Below, in pieces: positions 47,123-56,126 of a stretch of DNA of 64,000 nucleotides (position 1 is the stretch's first letter; each line of letters opens with the position of its first letter). The notes beneath the pieces are model-generated. The model ran no database searches, was not told the origin of the DNA, and was given only the letters and a program-made list of their open reading frames with translations. Source of the stretch: Gemmatimonadota bacterium (GTDB lineage Bacteria; Gemmatimonadota; Gemmatimonadetes; Longimicrobiales; Gaopeijiaceae); contig JAQBXY010000001.1 in NCBI GenBank assembly GCA_027623325.1, positions 237,007 to 301,006 on the forward strand, given 5' to 3'. The position numbers and the translations under genes are program-made.

Positions 47123-47637
47123 GCACGGCACAGGGCATTCTCGCCTCCTACGAGTATCTCGATTCCACGGTCGATGCGATCGAGAATCTGAGAAAGGCGG
47201 GTTTCAAGAACCTCAAGGTGTACGCTCCGTATCCCGAGCATCACATCGAACACGCTCTGGGTTATGGAGAGAGCCCCGTGCGGGTGTTTACGTTAGTCGG
47301 GGCACTGACGGGCACGGCGACCGGCTTCGCGTTCACGTCGTGGACGGCGGTCGATTGGCCGCTCGCAGTCGGCGGCAAGCCGATGATTTCGATCCCTGCC
47401 TTCATTCCGATCGTCTTCGAGATGACCGTGTTGTTCGGTGCGCTCTCGACGGTCATCGGTCTCTTCATTCTCAGCCGGTTGCCCAACATCAAACCGGCGG
47501 TCGTATACGATCCCGAATTCACCGCGGGACGCTACGGCATCTACGTCGAGGCCGATGGAAGTCGCCTCGAGGAAGCACGGAAAATCATGAACGCAGAGGA
47601 GCCCATCGAGCTCCGCGAGGGGGCCGCCGATGCGTAG
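47119..47637 (+). CDS. actD: Alternative complex III subunit D (DUF3341)
   Basis: YPEHHIEHALGYGESPVRVFTLVGALTGTATGFAFTSWTAVDWPLAVGGKPMISIPAFIPIVFEMTVLFGAL. Confidence 0.93.
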   Translation: MSTAQGILASYEYLDSTVDAIENLRKAGFKNLKVYAPYPEHHIEHALGYGESPVRVFTLVGALTGTATGFAFTSWTAVDWPLAVGGKPMISIPAFIPIVFEMTVLFGALSTVIGLFILSRLPNIKPAVVYDPEFTAGRYGIYVEADGSRLEEARKIMNAEEPIELREGAADA

Positions 47638-48268
47638 GTCACGCTTCATGCGTCCCGTCGTCGCGGGACTCGCAGTCATGACGCTCGCAGGGTGCAAACC
47701 GCTCGACGACGGACTGGTAGCGATCTTCGGTCGATCGATGCGCGACTCGCGGTCGTTCGACCCCTACGAGAACCCGCGCCCTGCCCCGGTCGGTTCCGTC
47801 GCTTTTGCGGCGGGGAACTACCCGGCGGAGGACGGCCATGTGAACCTCGGGCAGCCCGAGGGCGTCGCGATCCCGTACTTCACGCAGATGGATCTCGGTC
47901 CCCAGATCGGAGTGGGCGGGCCCGCGATCCAGGGTATGATGAATCCGACGGATCCGACCGCAGCGGCGTCGCTCGCGCGGGGCGAGGAGCTCTACATGCG
48001 CTTCTGCGTCGTGTGCCACGGCCCCGACGGCGTCGGTGCCAACGCATACATCGCGGACAAACACGTGTTGCTGCCGGCATACAACGTTTCGGGTGCACAG
48101 GTCTCGGCATACACGGACCAGTACCTCTACGCCATGATCCGGGTGGGTCGCGGCCTCATGCCCGAGTACGGCAGCCGGATCAGTCACTTCGACCGTTGGC
48201 ACGTGGTGAATTACGTGAGACAGCTTCAGTCGCAGGCCGGGAACGCAGCCGCGGGAGGAGATGAGTAA
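47630..48268 (+). CDS. actE: Alternative complex III subunit E, monoheme cytochrome c
   Basis: Lipobox LAGCKP; RGEELYMRFCVVCHGPDGVG heme motif. Confidence 0.92.
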   Translation: MRRSRFMRPVVAGLAVMTLAGCKPLDDGLVAIFGRSMRDSRSFDPYENPRPAPVGSVAFAAGNYPAEDGHVNLGQPEGVAIPYFTQMDLGPQIGVGGPAIQGMMNPTDPTAAASLARGEELYMRFCVVCHGPDGVGANAYIADKHVLLPAYNVSGAQVSAYTDQYLYAMIRVGRGLMPEYGSRISHFDRWHVVNYVRQLQSQAGNAAAGGDE

Positions 48269-49563
48269 TGCATCACCACATCCCTTCCGAAGTACCCATC
48301 CGGTATCTCGCCCGCGACAAAAACATGAACATGCTGGTCGGCGCCCTGTTCGTCGTCGGCCTGCTGTCGTTCGTGGTCCGGCTCACGCAGGACGCGGACT
48401 CGGCGTGGATCAGCTACATCACGAACTGGCTGTTCTTCACGAGCATCGCGATGGGCGGCGTGCTTTTCGCCGTCGCCACGTGGATCGTGAAGGCCAAGTG
48501 GAACTGGCCGATGCGGCGCGTGAGCCAATCGTTCGCCGCCTTTCTGCCGATCTCGTTCGTACTGCTTCTGCCGATGCTGGGCCTCGGGGACAGCTACTTC
48601 CCGTGGATCGAGATGATGGCCACCGACGCCATCGTCATGAAGAAGCAGGCTTACCTGAACATGCCGTTCCTGATCACGCGGAACGTGATTGGGCTCGCAG
48701 TGCTGTTCAGCCTCGCGGTCTACTTCGTGTACCTCGCGGTTCGGCCCGACATGGGCCTCGTGAAGGACTCACCCGAAGAGGATGAGCAGCGTCGCGGCTG
48801 GCGCGAGAAGCTCACCCAGGGCTGGATGGGTCAGGAGCAGGAAGAGGTCAACAGTTATCAGCGCATGACGACGATGGCTCCGGCGATCGTCATGGTCTAC
48901 GCGCTGGTCATGACGATCGTCGTCTACGACTGGGTGATGTCCCTCGAGCCGCACTGGTTCAGCACGATGATGGGCCCCTGGTTCTTCATGGGCGCACTGT
49001 GGGGTGGCATCGCGGCGACCGCGCTGTGGAGCATGTACCTGCGCACGAAGCACGACGACTTCAAGAACCTGATCGGCATCCAGCAGCGCCACGACGTCGG
49101 CAAGCTGACCTTCGCGTTCACGGTCTTCTGGGGATACCTGTTCTTCAGTCAGTACATCGTGATCTGGTACGGCAAGCTGCCGTGGGAGCAGGCCTGGATC
49201 ATCCGGCGCTCCGGCGAGACGTGGGGCGGCTATTCGATGTTGACGCTCGCGATTTGTTTCCTGATTCCGTTCGTCGGGCTCATGGGACGTAAGCCGAAGA
49301 TGAAGCCGGCGCTGCTGTCGTTCTTCGCTACAACGATTCTCGTCGGGCTCTGGCTGGAGCGCTACGGGATTCTGGCACCGTCGCTGCACCACGAGGGCGA
49401 CCCGATCTTCACGATCTGGCAGCCGCTGATCGGGTGCATGTTCCTTGGGCTCTATCTCGGTGCGGTGCGGTGGTTCCTGTCGACCTTCCCGGCGATGCAG
49501 CTGTGGCAGCCGATGGTGGATCCGGAGACGCTCGAGGCTGAGTTGCCTGTGGGAGTGGGCTGA
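48268..49563 (+). CDS. actF: Alternative complex III subunit F, membrane protein
   Basis: Polytopic; YDWVMSLEPHWFSTMMGPWFFMGALWGGIA; follows actE in the canonical order. Confidence 0.92.
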   Translation: MHHHIPSEVPIRYLARDKNMNMLVGALFVVGLLSFVVRLTQDADSAWISYITNWLFFTSIAMGGVLFAVATWIVKAKWNWPMRRVSQSFAAFLPISFVLLLPMLGLGDSYFPWIEMMATDAIVMKKQAYLNMPFLITRNVIGLAVLFSLAVYFVYLAVRPDMGLVKDSPEEDEQRRGWREKLTQGWMGQEQEEVNSYQRMTTMAPAIVMVYALVMTIVVYDWVMSLEPHWFSTMMGPWFFMGALWGGIAATALWSMYLRTKHDDFKNLIGIQQRHDVGKLTFAFTVFWGYLFFSQYIVIWYGKLPWEQAWIIRRSGETWGGYSMLTLAICFLIPFVGLMGRKPKMKPALLSFFATTILVGLWLERYGILAPSLHHEGDPIFTIWQPLIGCMFLGLYLGAVRWFLSTFPAMQLWQPMVDPETLEAELPVGVG

Positions 49564-49583
49564 GTCGTTTTCTGCGGGTTGGG

Positions 49584-49795
49584 CCCGACGGCTTCTCCAT
49601 TCTTCGACTTCGCCTGAATCGGGGGTGTCCGGGGGGCTTGCTTACTCCGGAGTCGCTGGGGTCGCGGGCGTTCAATCCGCGCCTTCGCCGGAAGTTGTTC
49701 GCATAGCTCACCCCGCGCGCGTAGCGCGCGGGTTCCGGACTTCGGCGCTCGGTCGCGGGGGGACGGCTTCGTCTGCGAGTGGAGAAGCCGTCGGG
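49584..49795. repeat. 212-bp intergenic segment bounded by 16-bp perfect inverted repeats
   Basis: cccgacggcttctcca at 49584-49599 and tggagaagccgtcggg at 49780-49795. Confidence 0.7.
49712..49732. repeat. Perfect 9-bp hairpin cccgcgcgc-gta-gcgcgcggg inside the 212-bp element (terminator-like stem, no U-tract)
   Basis: Read directly from sequence. Confidence 0.8.
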
Positions 49796-49908
49796 TCGTT
49801 GCGAACCGATCCGCTTGGTGGGGCGTTTTTTCCAGGCGGGCCTCTTTGGAAACTGTCGGGGGGTTGGGGCGTAGGAATTGGACAACTTATCGAAACGAAA
49901 GAGGGGTT

Positions 49909-50400
49909 ATGAGGCTATTTCGTCGGAAAATGTCGGCTTCGGTTGGGGCCGTTTTGGTTGCGGTGGGGATTTCGGGGTGTGGGGAGAGTCCGGTCGAGGT
50001 GGTGTTCGAGGTCATTGAGGAGGTGGAGTTTGCGGCCGCGCTTGGAATCGACTTGGCGGCTATGGAGAAGTTGGGGACGGGGGTGTATCGGCAGGACATC
50101 GTAGTTGGTGGTGGGGAACCGGCTGTGTTTGGGACGACGCCGACTCTTACGTTCACGGGCTGGCTGAGGGACGGGACCCAGTTCGATACTGGCACTTTTT
50201 CGTTCCTCATGGGAAATAGCGCAGTCGTGTCGGGGCTCGAAGACGGACTCGTCGGCACTCGCGTCGGCGGGACGCGTCGGATCATCATCCCGCCAGGACG
50301 CGGGTACGGCGCTCAGGATCGCCTGGATCTGCAGGGCAACGTGGTGATTCCCGGTGGGTCGATCATGGTCTTCGTGGTTACGGTGGACGCGGTCAATTAG
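49909..50400 (+). CDS. FKBP-type peptidyl-prolyl isomerase lipoprotein
   Basis: GISGCGESP lipobox; LTFTGWLRDGTQFDTGTFSFLMGNSAVVSGLEDGLVGTRVGGTRRIIIPPGRGYG. Confidence 0.9.
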   Translation: MRLFRRKMSASVGAVLVAVGISGCGESPVEVVFEVIEEVEFAAALGIDLAAMEKLGTGVYRQDIVVGGGEPAVFGTTPTLTFTGWLRDGTQFDTGTFSFLMGNSAVVSGLEDGLVGTRVGGTRRIIIPPGRGYGAQDRLDLQGNVVIPGGSIMVFVVTVDAVN

Positions 50401-50663
50401 TTTGATAGCTGATCTCATCGATCGTCAATAGAGCAGCGCCGATCGGAGGCCCTCCTAGTTGTTCGTGCCACACGACCGCGGATGTCCCGAGTCTCTCTCC
50501 GAAAGAGCGAAGCCAGCACTCGATCCAGGGATCCAGGTCGGGCTCAGGAACGCCGATGCCTCGCCTGAAGCGTCGGCCATTGAAGTCCACGTCGGCTGGA
50601 GGGCCGGCCATAGGGCGGGGCCATTGGGCAGCAGGACCCGAATGAGCCCTCCCTGAGCGGACG

Positions 50664-51146
50664 TCAAGTGAGAAACCCGGACAGGCGCAGGGAGAGCCCC
50701 TCGAGCGACAGGCCCCGTGGCACGTTGAGCCGGGGAGTCAACGCCCGTTCAGCGACGCGTCTGCCTCGACGCACCGCCCTTCCCCCACTCACCAACAAGG
50801 CGCCCTCGAAGCAATCGGCTGCGACGGCCGCAGCCGATGTGTTACGGAGTCCGTAGGGGTAGGCAAGCCATGGGAGCTGCCTCGAGCTTCGCTCGGACAG
50901 CCAGTCTTTGCAGAGGACGAGTTCGTCGAGGATCGCATCAGGTCCGAGCGCTGCGAGATTGGCGTGACTCCAGGTGTGCGCGCCCAGCGTGATCCCCTTC
51001 GAAAGTCGAGACGGATCGAGCTCCGTGTCCTCGACAGGTCGAGCGTGCTCGGGTACGGGGCTGACCGGGATACCTTGTTCGGAGGCCCACGCAAGGATTC
51101 GATCGGTGCGTCCCTCCAACTTCGTGAGCGCGTGTTGGTGGTTCAC
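50664..51146 (-). pseudogene. NodB-like polysaccharide deacetylase C-terminal half; N-terminal FDDG part absent
   Basis: ITLGAHTWSHANLAALGPDAILDELVLCKDWLSERSSRQLPWLAYPYG resembles NodB motifs 2/3; upstream frame closes with TAG at 51173..51171. Confidence 0.55.
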
Positions 51147-51194
51147 ACGTCCTGTAGACGTGCCTTGAAGCTAACGAGGCGTCGAAATCTTCTG

Positions 51195-52322
51195 CTAGCG
51201 AGGGCGCACGAAGGCTCGACGAAGGTCGTTCCAAAGCTCGTCCGTTCCGTAGGCGAGCGGGAAGAGGGCGATGCCGCCCAAGCCACGCGCGCGGACGAAG
51301 GCGTACTTGGCCCGGAGGCTCTCCGCATCCTCGAACCAGCCCTGGTGCCATCCGTCGTCCGTCTGAAACGTGTAGTACGGGGACCCACTCATGGGATCTC
51401 TCAACTTGCCGTACGTCGTGGCCCGCTCGAGCGCCCGCGGTAGCTCCGGTAGCACCTCGGCCTCGGCCGAATAGGGGATCGTACGACCTGTGGTCCGCAC
51501 ATCGGCGCCCATTTCGCCGGACGTGACCGGCCACTCATATCCGTACAACGGAACGCCCATGACGAGCTTTCGCGCGGGTACGCCGAAGGCCTCGAAACGG
51601 TCGACGACGGTTCCCCAATTGAGACGACCCCATCCGGATACCGCTCCGACGGGGCCTGCCTGCGCGCTGCCCGCGCTATAGAAGTCGTATCCCTGAACGA
51701 CCAGGAAGTCGGCGATCTGGCCCAAGGCTCGTTCGTTGTAGACGTCGTCGTCGTCGAACGCGAGCGTGAAAACGGACAAGGAAAGCGAGGGATCGGTGTC
51801 TCTCATCTTTCGAGACAGCTGTGCTACGAACGCCGTAAACCCTTCTCGGACTGAAACATCCACCGTCTGGAAGACTTCGAAGTCGAGATGGATTCCTGAC
51901 AGTCCGGGCGTCGACCCGAGCACGCCTAGAATCGCACCTGTGAGCCGATCGACTCTCGCGGCGTCCGAGAAGAGGGCTCGAAACGCGTCGGCATCGTGTA
52001 TCGAAATCGTCGGTACCACCTGGACTCCGGCGCCCACGGCCGCCGAGACCATCGGCCGCCAGCGATCAGGCCAACCGTGCGCGTCCATGATGGCGCCATC
52101 GGCTCCGGCCTCGAGCTCGAAGAAGTAGAGCTCATCGAGCACATCGAGCGGATACGTCGACCACGAGTCACCGGCCCAGTAGGGGTGGTAACCCGCCACG
52201 AAAAAACGATCCGAGGTGGTGGGCAGCTCCACGCGAGGCGAGGGACCAACGGACGCGCACGCGACCAGGAGGAAGGCAAGGGTCTGCGACGCGACCAACT
52301 TCGAGACCTTGGTCTTCCTCAC
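51195..52322 (-). CDS. GH18-like glycoside hydrolase, lipoprotein
   Basis: GTG start overlaps previous stop; FVAGYHPYWAGDSW, LSGIHLDFEVF, ADFLVVQGYDFY, KLVMGVPLYGYEW. Confidence 0.82.
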   Translation of the reverse strand: MRKTKVSKLVASQTLAFLLVACASVGPSPRVELPTTSDRFFVAGYHPYWAGDSWSTYPLDVLDELYFFELEAGADGAIMDAHGWPDRWRPMVSAAVGAGVQVVPTISIHDADAFRALFSDAARVDRLTGAILGVLGSTPGLSGIHLDFEVFQTVDVSVREGFTAFVAQLSRKMRDTDPSLSLSVFTLAFDDDDVYNERALGQIADFLVVQGYDFYSAGSAQAGPVGAVSGWGRLNWGTVVDRFEAFGVPARKLVMGVPLYGYEWPVTSGEMGADVRTTGRTIPYSAEAEVLPELPRALERATTYGKLRDPMSGSPYYTFQTDDGWHQGWFEDAESLRAKYAFVRARGLGGIALFPLAYGTDELWNDLRRAFVRPR

Positions 52323-53254
52323 GGTTCCGGGGCGTCGACCGAGACAAGGGAGATCCGTCGAACTTCCCCGACGCTCAGCGAACCGACGCGGACCCGCATC
52401 CCCCATCCGGTCTCGACGAACACGACCGAGATCCCGTCCACGAGCGGGATGACGTTGGGGCCCAGCTTCGGGGCAACGATATCCACCCAGAAGTCCTCGA
52501 GTCCTGCGCCGGAGGCCAGGGAGACAAGAAGATCTTCGGGCCCGCTGGGTCTCATATTGCGTCCCGAAGGGGGAGCCTCGGCCACGACCCAAGTCAGCTC
52601 GACCGCTGAGCGAGCGAGCCACCACGTGGCGACCTCGTCGGCGCGGGCGAGCCACCAGTCGCCTTGGGCGCGGACCGTATCGGCCACGGTCCGAATGGCA
52701 TCGAGCCGGGGTCCCCTCACGATGATCTGTGTGTGACCCGCGACCACGGCGAGCCCCCCGATCGCACGCATTTTTCGAGTGCCGGCGAGGAACGCATCCG
52801 CCAACCGTTGCGAGCGCAGCGTGACATCACGAACGACGACTGTGTAATCGTCCTTCAAAAGCCGAGGGAGGAGTACGAGCAGCCCATTCGGCGTTTCGTG
52901 GAGCTCGGGGCTGGCCGAGCGGGCCTCGTTTCCGGTCAGGACATATCGGCCCCCTGCGAGGCGCCAGGCGGAAAGCGTCCGCGCGTCGAACACCTCTTCC
53001 GGTGGTCTCAGTCCGGCCGGAGCGACCCCGGTCCAGCTCTCGATGTCGTCGAAGCTCCGCCGAAGACGCAGAATCTGATCCTGTGCGGTCAAACCCGCCA
53101 ACGGGGTATGATCGACGGTCTGGGTCCCGACCTCACCTGCTGTGATCAGCGCCTCCGCCAACGCCTCATCATGCTCGACGAGTTGCGAGACGACGAAGAA
53201 GGTCACGGGGAGCTGTTCGATCTCGAACATCGCGGCGACGTCGAGTGCGTTCAC
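52319..53254 (-). CDS. Divergent NodB-like polysaccharide deacetylase (start probably upstream of 53254)
   Basis: VTFFVVSQLVEH, GEVGTQTVDHTPLAGL, GLRPPEEV; the upstream in-frame peptide AALVFVVDVEGQDAY looks like the missing first strand. Confidence 0.6.
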   Translation of the reverse strand: MNALDVAAMFEIEQLPVTFFVVSQLVEHDEALAEALITAGEVGTQTVDHTPLAGLTAQDQILRLRRSFDDIESWTGVAPAGLRPPEEVFDARTLSAWRLAGGRYVLTGNEARSASPELHETPNGLLVLLPRLLKDDYTVVVRDVTLRSQRLADAFLAGTRKMRAIGGLAVVAGHTQIIVRGPRLDAIRTVADTVRAQGDWWLARADEVATWWLARSAVELTWVVAEAPPSGRNMRPSGPEDLLVSLASGAGLEDFWVDIVAPKLGPNVIPLVDGISVVFVETGWGMRVRVGSLSVGEVRRISLVSVDAPEP

Positions 53255-53319
53255 ATAGGCGTCCTGGCCTTCGACATCGACGACGAAGACCAGTGCGGCC
53301 TGGGCCGCGCCTGGAGGGG

Positions 53320-54261
53320 TCAGGCTTCGTGGGCCCTGACCCGAAAGCTCCCGTCGCCCGACTGGGCCTGACGGAGCGCCATCGTCGCACGCAACAGAAG
53401 GTCTTCAGGCGTCGCGCCATCGGTACCCCCCACTGCGCTGAATCCGGCACACACTTGTAGAAGGGCCTCAGTGCTGACGCCTGGGCTCTGCGCGCGCGCA
53501 TCCGCCTCGATCGCTTCCAAGACCCGATCGGCGAGGCGTACGGCCCCGTCCTTACCTGTCCCCGGCGCCACCACCACGAATTCACCTGGGCCCAATCGGC
53601 CGATCGTATCGGACAGCCGGGTGACGTGGCGCAGGGCTGCGGCCACCGGCCGACCCATGGCTTCCGCATCCGCATCCGCATCCGATTCCTCTGCGCCCGT
53701 CACGTTCCTGCCGGAAACGCCGGGGCCAAAGGCGATGAACGTGATCGGGCGATCGAATCGGGCGGCGTCCGCGCTGATTTCCTTCGCTCTGCGGAGAATC
53801 CCACGAACGTTGTAGAAACCCGTCGAGGGGTCGGTGAGTCCATCGTCACGCGCTTGATCCGCCGTCTGCTTCGACCTAACGAAGGTGTCCATGCGCAGTA
53901 TCAACTCGCTCGGATCGACCGGGTGCGTCAGAATGTCCCACGCACCTGCGCCGAGCGCTTCGAGCCTCTCCGCCCGCCCCATGGACGAAGTCGAGATCAC
54001 GAGTATCGGAGTGGTGGCGTGGACGGTCGGCGACTCCTTGAGTCGACGGATGAGGTCGATGCCGTCGAAGTCGGGCAGGCGGACTGCCACCAGCACGGCG
54101 TCCGGGCTGACCTTCCGCACGAGGTCGAGAGCCTGCTGGCCGGTGTACGCCTTCAGGACCACGTGTCCCTTCGGTCGCAGAATGCTCTCTATCGCCTTTG
54201 ACGTCCATTCCTGGTCGTCAACGAGGAGAATGAGCGGAGTGAGTTCTACGTTAGGATGCAT
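53320..54261 (-). CDS. Response-regulator-like protein: pseudo-receiver plus degenerate GGDEF domain
   Basis: LILLVDDQEWTSKAIESIL...PDAVLVAVRLPDFDG (Asp replaced by Ala); DPSTGFYNVRGILRRA...IGRLGPGEFVVVAPG (GPGEF instead of GGDEF). Confidence 0.8.
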   Translation of the reverse strand: MHPNVELTPLILLVDDQEWTSKAIESILRPKGHVVLKAYTGQQALDLVRKVSPDAVLVAVRLPDFDGIDLIRRLKESPTVHATTPILVISTSSMGRAERLEALGAGAWDILTHPVDPSELILRMDTFVRSKQTADQARDDGLTDPSTGFYNVRGILRRAKEISADAARFDRPITFIAFGPGVSGRNVTGAEESDADADAEAMGRPVAAALRHVTRLSDTIGRLGPGEFVVVAPGTGKDGAVRLADRVLEAIEADARAQSPGVSTEALLQVCAGFSAVGGTDGATPEDLLLRATMALRQAQSGDGSFRVRAHEA

Positions 54262-54510
54262 TGAATGAACCTAGGGTGCGAAAACGAAGCGGCGATCCGG
54301 TCCAAGGCCCGCAAGATTTGTGCGAGGCTTGAAGGAAACGCCGATCTTGGCAGAGGCTATGGAAAATGTCCCACCGAAGCAAGGTTTCTCTTGAGGCTCG
54401 AGTCCTCGCGACCGTCGAGCGGTCGCATCAGTCCAATTCCCTCCTGTGGCTTGGTCGCCCGCTCGCGAGGTGTCTTGTACCCAACTATCTCTTGGACCTA
54501 CTTTCGAAGC

Positions 54511-55297
54511 ATGAATCGAAAGATATTTCTTGTTGCGATGACTACCATCGCCCTCACGGTCGCCTGTGCTGCGGCATTGCCCGCCCAGGTTTCATTTGAT
54601 GCTGATCCAGGCAGTTCGGTTCGCACCCGGCAGGATCTTGAAGGCCTCCTGGAACTCTATGAGCAGGTGCTGCAGTCGCCCGCTTACTCCGAAGGCGTGA
54701 AGCGGGCGACCCGCGTCAAGCTGGAGCGCATTCGCGAACGCCTGACCGATGGCGATTTCAAACTCGGCGATCGGGTTGTGCTTTCTGTCGAGGGAGAGCC
54801 GGGTCTGCCCGATACGGTTCCCGTGCAGGCGGGGCCCATGATCACCCTGCCCTTGTTCGGCGACATTCAGTTGTCCGGTGTGCTTCGTTCGGAGATCGGA
54901 ATGCACATTACAGAGGCCCTCAAGGTGTTCATCCGTGATCCAGTGGTGAGGGCTGAGGGTTTGATGCGGGTGTCCGTTCAGGGGGCCGTCGGTCAGCCGG
55001 GCTTCTTCGTCGTTCCAGCGGATATGTTACTGAGCGAGACTCTGATGATCGCGGGCGGACCTGCGCCCAACTCGAACCTCTCGGAACTACGGATTGAGCG
55101 CGGTACGGAACTGGTGATGGGGGGGGGCAGAGCTGCAGGAGGCGGTGCGGGCAGGATTCACACTTGATCAGCTGAATCTCCAAGCCGGGGATCAGGTGTT
55201 TCTGCCCCAGCGAGGTGGTGGTTTTCTCAGTAATATCGGGGTAATTACCGGCATCTTGGGGACCGTCGCGCTGCTGGTCATACGGCTGTCCGGATAA
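54511..55297 (+). CDS. Wza-like polysaccharide export protein (SLBB), frameshifted at a G9 tract
   Basis: GDFKLGDRVVLSVEGEPGLPDTVPVQAGPMITLPLFGDIQLSGV; after 55127 the continuation ELQEAVRAGFTLDQLNLQAGDQVFLPQRGGG...VALLVIRLSG lies in another frame. Confidence 0.75.
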
Positions 55298-55340
55298 GGC
55301 GGGCCGCCCGGTCAGGGCGGCGCAGCGAGGCTATATCTTC

Positions 55341-56126
55341 CTAACCCCCCAACTCCCCCAACACCTCCCCGTGCAACACCCCATTCGTAGACACCCCCGA
55401 CCCCCCATGCAGGGTCGCCTCACCGCCTAAGGTAGTAAACCGCCCTCCCGCCTCCGTCACAATCGTCAGAAACGGCCCAGCATCCCAAGGCTTCATCACG
55501 GGATCCACCTGAGCTTCGATCCGCCCGGTCGCCACGAGCGCGTGCCCGTAGCAGTCCCCCCACGTCCGGGAAAAGGCCGCCCGCTGCTGTAGCCGCCGCC
55601 ACCCGGCGCCTTCGGGGCGCGACAAGAGCCGCTCTACGTCCGTCGTGCAGACGACCGCTTCCTCGAGCCGCGATATCGTCGACACGCGGCACGGCGCCCC
55701 GTTCCAGGTACAGCCGAGTCCGGTTCCTGCGGCCACCGTCTCCCGAAGCGGCGGAAAGTGCGCCACGCCTACTGTGCTGACACCGTCCACTTCGATTCCG
55801 ATCAGTACGCCGTAGAGCGGCACACCCCGCATGAACGATCGGGTCGCGTCGATGGGATCCAAGATCCATCGCACACGGGCGCCCTCATTCGACTCGCCGT
55901 ACTCCTCGCCGAGGATCGCATGGTTCGGGTATCTACCTTCGATCCGTCCTCGGATCAGACGCTCGGCTTCCTTGTCGGCGATCGTGACGGGTGAGCCGTC
56001 ACCCTTGGCGTCGTGGTCGACGACGCCACCGAAGTACTTCAGCGTGACGGCACCGGCCTCATGAGCGAGCGTGGTGGCGAAATCGAGGAGCTCTCGAATC
56101 TCCGTGCGGCTGCGATCTTCGGTCAC
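55341..56126 (-). CDS. Inositol-monophosphatase-family phosphatase (histidinol-phosphatase-like)
   Basis: ADKEAERLIRGRIEGRYPNHAILGEEYG, WILDPIDATRSFMRGVPLYGVLIG, KPWDAGPFLTIVTEAGG. Confidence 0.9.
   Translation of the reverse strand: MTEDRSRTEIRELLDFATTLAHEAGAVTLKYFGGVVDHDAKGDGSPVTIADKEAERLIRGRIEGRYPNHAILGEEYGESNEGARVRWILDPIDATRSFMRGVPLYGVLIGIEVDGVSTVGVAHFPPLRETVAAGTGLGCTWNGAPCRVSTISRLEEAVVCTTDVERLLSRPEGAGWRRLQQRAAFSRTWGDCYGHALVATGRIEAQVDPVMKPWDAGPFLTIVTEAGGRFTTLGGEATLHGGSGVSTNGVLHGEVLGELGG

Noticed and set aside
45689-47131. 480-aa minus-strand ORF opposite actC
   Set aside because: Shadow ORF; actC on the plus strand is a clear NrfD-like protein.
50393-50667. Two small overlapping minus-strand ORFs after the NodB remnant
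   Set aside because: No recognisable family and frame choice is ambiguous; possibly decayed sequence but not supportable as a gene.
53660-53690. Hexanucleotide run (gcatcc)n
   Set aside because: Short in-frame coding microsatellite (DADADA) in the degenerate-GGDEF protein, not a CRISPR or regulatory repeat.
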